Source: Mycobacterium aquaticum
Lineage (GTDB): Bacteria; Actinomycetota; Actinomycetes; Mycobacteriales; Mycobacteriaceae
NCBI RefSeq assembly: GCF_002086485.1
Contig: NZ_MVHF01000055.1
Span: forward strand, 1 to 54,226
Length of the DNA: 54,226 nucleotides
Direction of reading: 5' to 3'
Shown: piece after piece, positions 48,486-54,226 of the stretch
How positions within the stretch are numbered: the stretch's first letter is position 1
Layout: each line of letters starts with the position of its first letter
The notes under the pieces: generated by a model
The model's input: the letters and a program-made list of their open reading frames with translations, nothing else
What the model was told of the DNA's origin: nothing
Databases searched by the model: none
Translations under genes and position numbers: made by a program

Positions 48486-48845
48486 CTACTTGCCGGCGTC
48501 TGAGAACGGGACGACGTTCGACTCGTCGCCGTCGCCGCTGTCGATGAGCTCGCCGCCGCTTTCGGGTTCCTGGCCGGCGGCCTCAGGCGTGACGTTGCCG
48601 TTGTGGTCGACCATCGCCGGTTGATTCGCAGCGTCGGGCCGCTTGGTGCCCTTGGGCCACGCGGCCTCGACGTCGACACTGACCGTGGTGCGGGTCTCGC
48701 CGTCGTCGCGGATCGCCTCGGCGACACGGCTGACCGTGCCGAACACGGTGTACTCAACCTGCTGGCCAAGGGCGGGCTCGTCGACGCCGCTCTGACCGTG
48801 GTTGCCGCCGAAACTGACGTAGAAATCGGCCTGTTGCTTTGTCAC
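48486..48845 (-). CDS. hypothetical protein (119 aa), common early actinophage type
   Basis: MTKQQADFYVSFGGNHGQSG opens a beta-rich N-terminal domain (EYTVFGTVSRVAEAIRDDGE, TTVSVDVEAAWP), followed by an acidic disordered tail. Proteins of this kind often sit near Bet/RecT in actinophages. It could be a small barrel, but I cannot show single-strand binding. Confidence 0.7.
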   Translation of the reverse strand: MTKQQADFYVSFGGNHGQSGVDEPALGQQVEYTVFGTVSRVAEAIRDDGETRTTVSVDVEAAWPKGTKRPDAANQPAMVDHNGNVTPEAAGQEPESGGELIDSGDGDESNVVPFSDAGK

Positions 48846-49043
48846 TCATCTCTCCTGTTCGCCGTTGCGGCTGCTACCCGCCGGCTGATTGCCGCGGGAG
48901 TCATCGGGGGCGCTGTAGTCGGTGATCTCGAAAACCACGTCGACGCGCGCGTTGGGGCCGTAGCCGAGGTCACGGCAGCGGTCGATCATGTCGGCGAGCT
49001 GGCCGAGGGTGAGACGGCCGAGCTTGTACTTGCCAGATCTCAC
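48846..49043 (-). CDS. small hypothetical protein (65 aa)
   Basis: GTG 49043 forms GTGA with the Bet stop. The product (VRSGKYKLGRLTLGQLADMI) is a small alpha/beta unit, followed by a short disordered end. Encoded directly after Bet; function unknown. Confidence 0.7.
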   Translation of the reverse strand: MRSGKYKLGRLTLGQLADMIDRCRDLGYGPNARVDVVFEITDYSAPDDSRGNQPAGSSRNGEQER

Positions 49044-50227
49044 GAGTCGGTCTCGTCGACGCCGTTGGTCCATCGGGTGATCACGTCGTGCAGCGAGGCG
49101 ACCATCGCCTCGGACGCATCGCCGCCCTTCGAGCCGGTGGCCTCGGCCTTGGCGGCAAGCTCGGCGAGCTTGCGCACCACGAGATGCAAGGTGGCGTCGT
49201 CGATCCCGTCACGGTGGTCGGGCAGCACGTCGAGGCTGCCGAGCTGGGCGATCACGCGTAGCTGGTCGTCACGCTCGGTCACCTGGCCCTGGCTGAGGAA
49301 CCCGAACATCGAGTCGAGGAACTGTCTCCGTTTCTTGTCGCTCATCGGCGGCAAGGTCGATGGGGCCGGATCCGGCTCGGAGTCAACGACTGTCGCGGCC
49401 TGGGCCCGGGCCGCGCGCTCGCGGTTGCGTGCCGCACCGGCCGCCTTGCGTGGCGCGGTCTTCGCCGCGGCGACCGGTGCGCCGTCCTCGACAACCTCGC
49501 CGTCGATCACCTCGTGCGGTTGGGCGGCATCCTCGAACACAATGCCCGAGTAGTCGGCCGGGAACGCCTTGCGCCAGGCGAGGGCCTCGGCGCACTTGGC
49601 GAGCTGGTTGGCCGGCATCTTGGCCCACATCGAGTTGGGCCGCCACTGCCCATCGACCTTGACCAGCTGCACATACTCGGCGTAGGAGCACGTCGCCGAG
49701 ATGCGCACGCCGTTGACGGTGAGGGCGTACTTGCAGGCCACGGGTAGGCCGTCGTCGGCGTCCCAATAGTCGCGCCACTCGGTGCCTTTGCCGCGATAGA
49801 GCACGTCCTCGTGACCGACCCGGACGCTCTCGCGGCGCGCGGCCCGGGTGCCGATCACGCGCCAGCCGTCGATGCCCACCTGAACGGTGAACTTGTCGAC
49901 CTCGCGCTCCTCGATCCGCTCGTTCCCGTTCGCGGGATTGGTAACGCGCACCTTGACTTTCGTCTTGCGCGACACCATGTAGACCTGTTTCGTGAACGGG
50001 TCGAGACCGGTGCGAGCGGTGTAGTGATAGAGCAACCGGAGGTCAGCCTCGGTGGCGTGTTCGAGGCCGAGTGCGCGGAGCTGTACACGTTGGTCCTCAG
50101 TCCAATCGTTCTGCCCGGCATGCAATGCGAGCCTGCTCGACGCGTGCACAGCGGGGACCTGAGCGCGTGTGGGATCTGGCCCGATGGTTGGGCCTGCGGT
50201 GCGCTCGGTGGTCGTCGGGTCGGGCAT
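49040..50227 (-). CDS. bet: Bet-type single-strand annealing recombinase
   Basis: A 395-residue protein. The Bet/RecT-like core is at about 40-245: WTEDQRVQLRALGLEHATEA, LLYHYTARTGLDPFTKQVYM and QLAKCAEALAWRKAFPADYS are typical. The C-terminal 150 residues are Ala-rich and disordered, then helical. It would anneal complementary single strands produced by the YqaJ exonuclease encoded just upstream. Confidence 0.93.
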   Translation of the reverse strand: MPDPTTTERTAGPTIGPDPTRAQVPAVHASSRLALHAGQNDWTEDQRVQLRALGLEHATEADLRLLYHYTARTGLDPFTKQVYMVSRKTKVKVRVTNPANGNERIEEREVDKFTVQVGIDGWRVIGTRAARRESVRVGHEDVLYRGKGTEWRDYWDADDGLPVACKYALTVNGVRISATCSYAEYVQLVKVDGQWRPNSMWAKMPANQLAKCAEALAWRKAFPADYSGIVFEDAAQPHEVIDGEVVEDGAPVAAAKTAPRKAAGAARNRERAARAQAATVVDSEPDPAPSTLPPMSDKKRRQFLDSMFGFLSQGQVTERDDQLRVIAQLGSLDVLPDHRDGIDDATLHLVVRKLAELAAKAEATGSKGGDASEAMVASLHDVITRWTNGVDETDS

Positions 50228-50236
50228 GGTGTCCTC

Positions 50237-51214
50237 TCAGGCGGGGATGGGCAGATCGGCCGGGCCGACCGACTTGACGGGGTAGAACGCGGGTTTCTTG
50301 TTCGTGCCTTGCGAGCGGCGCTCGGCGATGCGGATCGGTTCGGCACCTTCGCCTTGGTCGACGACGGCGTATTGCGCCTGCTCCATCCGCTGAAGGATCA
50401 CGTTCTTGTGGTAGGCGAACGTCTCGGCGGCGGCGTCGAGACGCTTACGCGCTGCGGCGAATTCGCGCGCCTCGTCGGCCGGGACGATGGCATTCACGCC
50501 GCGGTCGATTTCGGGGTGCAGCGCGCGGAGGCACTCGTAGGTAGCGGTGGTGTTGTCGAGCGCGGGCGGGGTATCGCTGCTGAGCGATTCATAGAACCGG
50601 CGGCACTTTTGGATGATCCACGCGGCGAAATTGCGGTCGTAGTCGACGGTGTAGATCCGGTGTTGCAAGTAGGGCCCGACGGCGAGGAGCTCGCCGGGGA
50701 TCCGGGTCCATCCGGTGAACAACATGAGCGCGATCACCTGGGCGTGGTAGTCGTCGGGCAGCTCGCCCTTGAGGTCGTCGCCCCACACGTCGAGGTCGGT
50801 GAGGTTGCGCGCGAGCTTGAACTCGACGACGCGACGACTCGACCCGCACACGCCGCGGCGATCCAACGTGGCGATCGCCGGGAACCCGAACTTCTCCGGG
50901 TCGACGTGCGCCTGAACCTCGCCAGGGGACAGGAGCCAGCCGGGCCGGTCGTCGCGGTAGAGACCATCGGCGAGCGGCTCTACCCGGTGACCCATGCGGA
51001 ATGCGTCTTTCGGCTCCTCGGGCTCGACGCGCCCGGTCATTCTGTGCCACAGGCGGAACGGCGACTCGTAGCGGCTCACCGGGTCGTCAGGCTCCCCGAG
51101 GATCGCGGCGACCTTGCTCGGTGTGATGACCTTGAGCCACTCGGGCGAGCCGGGCTTGATGAACTCGGGATCGCGCGGGGTGTAGAACCGCACCCCATCG
51201 GTGCGCCTCGTCAT
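50237..51214 (-). CDS. YqaJ/RecE-like exonuclease
   Basis: A 325-residue YqaJ-type viral recombinase nuclease. ITPSKVAAILGEPDDPVSRY is the start of the fold, GHRVEPLADGLYRDD carries the conserved Glu, and the active-site Asp and E-x-K are represented by PAIATLDRRGV and VVEFKLARN. It would resect double-stranded ends and partner with Bet. ATG 51214 overlaps the preceding stop. Confidence 0.9.
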   Translation of the reverse strand: MTRRTDGVRFYTPRDPEFIKPGSPEWLKVITPSKVAAILGEPDDPVSRYESPFRLWHRMTGRVEPEEPKDAFRMGHRVEPLADGLYRDDRPGWLLSPGEVQAHVDPEKFGFPAIATLDRRGVCGSSRRVVEFKLARNLTDLDVWGDDLKGELPDDYHAQVIALMLFTGWTRIPGELLAVGPYLQHRIYTVDYDRNFAAWIIQKCRRFYESLSSDTPPALDNTTATYECLRALHPEIDRGVNAIVPADEAREFAAARKRLDAAAETFAYHKNVILQRMEQAQYAVVDQGEGAEPIRIAERRSQGTNKKPAFYPVKSVGPADLPIPA

Positions 51215-51438
51215 CCAGCACCGCCGTTGCGGGTGTCGATGAAGCGCGTCACCGTGTGGAAGTCGACGCGGGCAATGGAAGCTGCACCGAGCTCGCGAAC
51301 TACGACGGCGGGCCACTCGGCCACGGGCACCCCGACGAATGCCGCGGGATCGATCGACACGACGACCTGGGCGCTCACAGTGTCGTCGTCGGCGCGCCTG
51401 TCGCGGATCACCATGCGGTTGATCACTGAGTCGGTCAT
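51211..51438 (-). CDS. small hypothetical protein (75 aa)
   Basis: A beta/alpha protein (MTDSVINRMVIRDRRADDDT) between the exonuclease and the HTH protein, coupled to both by overlaps. No motif recognised. Confidence 0.7.
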   Translation of the reverse strand: MTDSVINRMVIRDRRADDDTVSAQVVVSIDPAAFVGVPVAEWPAVVVRELGAASIARVDFHTVTRFIDTRNGGAG

Positions 51439-52298
51439 GATGCGATCCCCGCGAGCCGTGCTTGTGCGCCCTCGTGGTGTGGAGTTCGCAGCCGGAACCG
51501 CGCGCCGTAGAGCGGGCGAACGGTGGCGTGGTCACCGTTGCCGCGGCGGCGCTCGACGAGGCCGGCGCGGTGCAACCGCTTGGCGAAAGTGTTGAGCGCC
51601 AGGCCCATCGAGTCGGCGATCTCCTCGTCGAAACGACCGAGCTCGCGGTGCTCGGCGACTACCTCGGGGAAGTCCGCGGGAACGGGTCGCCACCGACGTC
51701 GGTCGGGTCGGTCGACGCCGACAGGTTCGGCCGTGGGGTCGTCGATCGACCCGGCCGTGTCGTCGTCGTCGATGGCCCACGCGAGAGGAGCGGCGAACCC
51801 GTGCTCGCGGCCGAGCTCGCGGGCCTCGACGCTCTCGCCGGGCACGTAGTGCCAACGGTCATAGAGCGCGACCAGGGCGTCGGCGAGCTCGGCGTCGATG
51901 ATCTCGGGGCGGCCGAGCGCGAGTTCCGCGAGGTCTCGGCCCGTGTAGCCGAGGCCGAGCTCGGCGGCGATGGCGTGGAACGCGTGGCCGATCCGCACGA
52001 GAGCACGTAGCCGACGCACTGGCCCCAGCGCGGGGACGAACATGCCCTCGGGGATCGGGATAGCGAGGATCGGTTCGGCGATTCGCCGATAGACGCGGCG
52101 CTCGTAGCCCGCTTGTCGGGTCGCGCCGCGCTCACTGTGCGCACCGAGCAGCGTTGTGACGCGGCGGGTTTCGATTCCGGCTTGATGCGCGATCGTCGAC
52201 GGGGTGTGCCCGGCATCGAGGAGCGCCTTGACGTGAGCGAGCACAGGCGCGGCCGGGATCTGCTGTGAGTTGGGGTTGTTATCGTTCGCCTTGAACAC
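51435..52298 (-). CDS. DNA-binding protein with two HTH elements (possible replication or regulation factor)
   Basis: A 287-residue protein from GTG 52298 with a ribosome site GAGGAC. An N-terminal HTH (about 22-60, ALLDAGHTPSTIAHQAGIET) and a C-terminal one (about 225-255, FDEEIADSMGLALNTFAKRL, then HRAGLVERRRG). Similar proteins start the early operon of many actinophages. It is the best local candidate for a regulator or replication initiator, but no such activity is proven. Confidence 0.75.
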   Translation of the reverse strand: MFKANDNNPNSQQIPAAPVLAHVKALLDAGHTPSTIAHQAGIETRRVTTLLGAHSERGATRQAGYERRVYRRIAEPILAIPIPEGMFVPALGPVRRLRALVRIGHAFHAIAAELGLGYTGRDLAELALGRPEIIDAELADALVALYDRWHYVPGESVEARELGREHGFAAPLAWAIDDDDTAGSIDDPTAEPVGVDRPDRRRWRPVPADFPEVVAEHRELGRFDEEIADSMGLALNTFAKRLHRAGLVERRRGNGDHATVRPLYGARFRLRTPHHEGAQARLAGIAS

Positions 52299-52363
52299 GG
52301 GTTGTCCTCTCGTCGTTCGGTTCGAGCGCCGGCCTGGCGAGCACCGGGCCGGCGCTTCGCTTT

Positions 52364-53083
52364 TCAGTCGCCGAGGCGTTCCTCGGTCTCGACCGATTCG
52401 CAGTCCTGGTGCGCGTAGTCGAATTCGCGGATCGCGTCGTAGTCCTCGGTGTCGAGATCGCCGCGGATCTCCAAGGTCGAGCCGCACGAACAGTGCGAGG
52501 AGTGGGTGACGGGGTCTTCTCGGTCACGCTCGGCGGCCCACTGCAACGCGGACTCGATGGCCACCTCGGCGAGCTGCGCGGCCTGTCCGGTGTCGAGCTC
52601 CAACGCCGTGGTGAGCTTGAGCGCCGCGGCCTTGATTGCCTCACCGAGGAGATCCGGGTTCGCGTCGAGCAGCTTGGCGAAATAGCCGTCTGGATCGGCG
52701 ACGGGCCCGGCCGCGGTCTCAACGATGTGAGGGTCAGTCGGTACCGCGTCGAGGCCGGTCGCCGTACCCGGCCCACCGGCGAGCGGGTAGACGTCGATGA
52801 TCGGACCGTTGGGCCCGGTGATCAGCGACCCGGGAGGTAGTGCCCGTTGGATCTGTGCGAGTGAACTCCGCGAGGTGCCGGGTTCACACACCGCGAGCAC
52901 CGGGCCCACGGGCGGCGACTGGATCGCGTCGCGAATGTCCTCAAGAACACCGATGAGCTTGCGCTCGTAGGGACTCATTGCGGCGCTGGCGTGAGCGTCG
53001 AGCCGACGGCGGATCGCTGCCTCGGCCTCGGCCTGGGCCTCCTCGGCGGCCCGCACCTTGTCGGGGTCGGGTGCGAAGCCCAT
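52364..53083 (-). CDS. early protein with coiled coil and C-terminal zinc site (239 aa)
   Basis: A helical charged N-terminus (about 1-45), a Pro/Gly-rich middle, an Ala-rich helical segment around 145-180, and a C-terminal HCSCGSTLEIRGDLDTEDYD ... HQDC, which could complete one zinc site. No family recognised. Confidence 0.72.
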   Translation of the reverse strand: MGFAPDPDKVRAAEEAQAEAEAAIRRRLDAHASAAMSPYERKLIGVLEDIRDAIQSPPVGPVLAVCEPGTSRSSLAQIQRALPPGSLITGPNGPIIDVYPLAGGPGTATGLDAVPTDPHIVETAAGPVADPDGYFAKLLDANPDLLGEAIKAAALKLTTALELDTGQAAQLAEVAIESALQWAAERDREDPVTHSSHCSCGSTLEIRGDLDTEDYDAIREFDYAHQDCESVETEERLGD

Positions 53084-53229
53084 CAGAGGCCCTGCGCTTG
53101 GACGAGCAGCCGGAGCGACTGCGCGATATCGGTGAGCGCGTGCACGGCGGCGATCGCCAGCTCGTCGCGATTCTCGGGGTCGGCCGAGGCGAGTATTCGC
53201 TCAACCTCGTGTAGGTGGTCAGTGCCCAT
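53083..53229 (-). CDS. small helical protein (48 aa)
   Basis: ATG 53229 with a GAGAGG ribosome site opens a 48-residue helical protein (MGTDHLHEVERILASADPEN; AIAAVHALTDIAQSLRLLVQ). The stop overlaps the next ATG by one base. Function unknown. Confidence 0.65.
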   Translation of the reverse strand: MGTDHLHEVERILASADPENRDELAIAAVHALTDIAQSLRLLVQAQGL

Positions 53230-53266
53230 TGCGTTGCCCTCTCGGTTTGGTGTGGGGGAGTTGGGA

Positions 53267-53518
53267 TTACGGGCGATAGCCCGCGTCGTTGCGGGCGTCC
53301 GGGCCCGGACCGTTGCGCGCGCTCGGCGGCACGTAGTGCCGGCGGTAGGTGCCGGTCGATCCGGGGATCGGGGCCGAGCAGCGCGGGTTGAGGAGATGGA
53401 GTTGCATGCGCCAGGGGCCCCACTTGAGCGAGGGCCGGGCGAGAGTGACGAACCCGCAACCACGGGGGCAGTCGAGGAGCTCGGGGTCTGCCTCGTGCGG
53501 GCACGGTGCGGCGGTCAC
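53267..53518 (-). CDS. Cys/His early protein (83 aa), second gene of the Cro operon
   Basis: GTG 53518 forms GTGA with the Cro-like stop. CPHEADPELLDCPRGCGF at the N-terminus is a possible zinc knuckle; the remainder is basic and Pro/Tyr-rich. In the mycobacteriophage BPs layout the gene after cro is also a small unknown early protein, sometimes excise; nothing here shows an excise fold. Confidence 0.68.
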   Translation of the reverse strand: MTAAPCPHEADPELLDCPRGCGFVTLARPSLKWGPWRMQLHLLNPRCSAPIPGSTGTYRRHYVPPSARNGPGPDARNDAGYRP

Positions 53519-53775
53519 TGCGGCACCGCCGAGGTGGGGAGGAACTCGGCCGGGTCCGAGTCGAGCGCCTTGGCCACCAAGACGAGCGTCTGAACGGTGA
53601 GGCCTGACCGGTCGATCTGGTGAGCGAGGGTCGAGCGCGGGATATCGGTCATCTGACTGAGCGCAGACATGCTGATTCGCTTGCCGCCCATGCGCGCTCG
53701 GATGCGAGACCCAACGTCCTCACGCAACCGATCGAGGTCGATACCCCCGTCGATGAGGCTGGATTCTGATGGCAT
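53515..53775 (-). CDS. Cro-like XRE-family regulator, first gene of the early operon
   Basis: An 86-residue protein with an XRE-type HTH (about 33-70, RISMSALSQMTDIPRSTLAH). It is similar to the repressor HTH on the other strand (ISRSKLALASGISRASLAAK). Divergent, paralogous HTH genes facing each other across an operator is the usual Cro/repressor geometry. It starts 10 bases from the palindrome. It would favour lytic growth by shutting repressor expression. Confidence 0.8.
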   Translation of the reverse strand: MPSESSLIDGGIDLDRLREDVGSRIRARMGGKRISMSALSQMTDIPRSTLAHQIDRSGLTVQTLVLVAKALDSDPAEFLPTSAVPQ

Positions 53776-53913
53776 GCGGCCAAGACTGACGGATATCCGT
53801 CAGTTTGGCAAGGAACAATTCAGACTGGCGTGTCGCCGGAATTTTGTTGAGATTGCACGAGTGTGATCAATTTGGCGCTAGACGTGGCGAGATATTGGCA
53901 ATACGCTGACGGC
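53776..53913. promoter_or_regulatory. divergent Cro/repressor promoter region
   Basis: 138 bases between the two regulator genes, noticeably richer in A and T than the rest. It holds the palindrome near the Cro side and the CTGACGG half-site next to the repressor start. No ribosome site precedes the repressor ATG; a leaderless or weakly initiated message is possible. A rightward -10 may be TACGCT or ATATTG near 53893-53907, not firmly recognised. Confidence 0.6.
53785..53804. promoter_or_regulatory. perfect 20-bp palindromic operator
   Basis: ACTGACGGATATCCGTCAGT reads the same on both strands. On the minus strand TTGTTC, a 17-base gap and TATCCG give a plausible Cro promoter whose -10 lies inside the palindrome, so a bound repressor would block it. 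The half-site CTGACGG recurs at 53906-53912, directly before the repressor ATG, which suggests autoregulation. Confidence 0.8.
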
Positions 53914-54226
53914 ATGAGCACATTGCTTGATATGTGGCCCGATCCCGACCCGGAGGAGATTCGCGTTCGACTCCGCGGGCACATGGGCGTCCACAAGATC
54001 AGCCGCAGCAAGCTCGCCCTTGCCAGCGGCATCTCACGTGCATCACTGGCCGCGAAGCTCGACGGCCCGGTTGAGTTCACGGTGCCCGAGGTCAACGCCG
54101 TCGCTCACGCCCTCGGCAAGAGCTGGCTGTGGGTGATGACCGGACAAGAATCGCCGCCTCGCGATGGAGGCGGCGATGGTGGTGCTGGTGCCCCCAGTAG
54201 GACTCGAACCTACGACCTGCGGATTA
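53914..54226 (+). CDS. immunity repressor, prophage-truncated form (runs off the window through attR)
   Basis: ATG 53914 opens 104 complete codons with no stop before the window end. An HTH lies at about residues 29-75 (KISRSKLALASGISRASLAA). After residue 80 the protein is Gly/Pro-rich (PPRDGGGDGGAGAPSRT) and ends in bases that are also tRNA 3' end and attachment core. In the excised phage the frame would continue for 31 residues to a TGA at 117-119 (135 residues in total). In the lysogen the C-terminus is set by host sequence beyond the window. Sizes and geometry match the integration-dependent repressors of BPs-like mycobacteriophages. Confidence 0.85.
   Translation, partial: MSTLLDMWPDPDPEEIRVRLRGHMGVHKISRSKLALASGISRASLAAKLDGPVEFTVPEVNAVAHALGKSWLWVMTGQESPPRDGGGDGGAGAPSRTRTYDLRI
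54151..54176 (-). terminator. terminator of the tRNA gene, inside the repressor coding sequence
   Basis: Perfect 10-base arms TCGCCGCCTC (54151-54160) and GAGGCGGCGA (54167-54176) with a six-base loop. On the minus strand it lies 10 bases beyond the tRNA CCA end and is followed by TTCTTG, so it looks like a rho-independent terminator for the tRNA. On the plus strand the same bases encode SPPRDGGGD of the repressor. Confidence 0.75.
54186..54226 (-). tRNA. 3' half of a tRNA gene, probably tRNA-Lys (5' half outside the window)
   Basis: On the minus strand the 41 bases read from anticodon position 36 (T) through AA, the anticodon-stem 3' strand TCCGC, variable region, T arm GTAGG-TTCGAGT-CCTAC, acceptor strand TGGGGGC, discriminator A and encoded CCA. 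The bases agree with actinobacterial tRNA-Lys from memory, but the anticodon itself is outside. The phage supplies this 3' half after integration, so the host keeps a functional tRNA at attR. Confidence 0.85.
54203..54226. repeat. attachment core, right copy (attR)
   Basis: Identical to bases 1-24. It lies inside the tRNA gene and also inside the repressor reading frame on the other strand. Recombination between the two copies by the integrase would release a circle of about 54.2 kb with one core in attP. Confidence 0.93.

Noticed and set aside
49811..51595. A 594-codon plus-strand open frame
   Set aside because: Antisense to the Bet and YqaJ genes, whose motifs are unmistakable.
1..54226. 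CRISPR arrays, insertion sequences, rRNA genes or a second complete tRNA
   Set aside because: I found no regularly spaced repeats, transposase motifs with inverted ends, rRNA segments or further tRNA-like T arms. A systematic search was not possible by eye.

Overview
The window is one complete integrated temperate siphovirus genome (prophage) from a high-GC actinobacterium. The evidence is the high-GC3 coding bias, frequent GTG starts, a WhiB-like gene, a tail tape measure with a peptidoglycan hydrolase, and Bet/YqaJ recombination genes. The gene set looks like phages of mycolic-acid genera (Mycobacterium, Gordonia, Rhodococcus); genus-level placement is inference. The first 24 bases and the last 24 bases are identical and are part of a tRNA gene (probably tRNA-Lys, minus strand), so the window runs from attachment core to attachment core.

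Layout. (a) 1-5181, plus strand: integrase at 116-1126, a TM-anchored extracellular protein, a strong terminator at 2107-2136, then an accessory block of small genes (2412-5181) behind a repeat-rich regulatory region. (b) 5280-5318: terminator between convergent units. (c) 5325-32820, minus strand, in transcription order from high to low coordinates: TerS, TerL, portal, ClpP-like capsid protease, decoration-like protein, major capsid, connectors, tail tube, tail chaperone candidates, tape measure, minor tail proteins, a two-domain endolysin (M15 + GH19), a holin candidate and small membrane proteins. (d) 32821-32987: intergenic block with G/C runs, the best cos candidate, next to an HNH endonuclease. 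(e) 33380-53518, minus strand: about 45 tightly coupled early genes, mostly unknown and many with zinc-binding cysteines, including ASCH, a second HNH, WhiB-like, RuvC-like, Bet and YqaJ genes. A divergent toxin-antitoxin-like pair (37043-37545, plus strand) interrupts it. (f) 53515-54226: a Cro-like gene (minus) and a repressor-like gene (plus) flank a 20-bp perfect palindrome.

Most interesting point: the repressor gene has no stop inside the window. It runs through the attachment core. If the two core copies are joined, as in the excised phage, the frame continues exactly into bases 25-119, adds 31 residues ending in Ala-Ala, and stops in an ATGA overlap with the integrase start. Integration therefore cuts the repressor C-terminus off and also separates integrase from the repressor promoter. 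This is the architecture of integration-dependent immunity known from mycobacteriophages BPs, Brujita and Charlie. The same DNA encodes, on the other strand, the tRNA 3' end and apparently its terminator.

How the genes work together (inference): before integration an unstable long repressor and integrase are made together; once integrated, the shortened repressor is stable and silences the Cro-led early operon through the palindrome. Three genes (near 3445, 5430 and 40230) look broken by single-base indels, two of them in G runs, which could be assembly errors or real decay.
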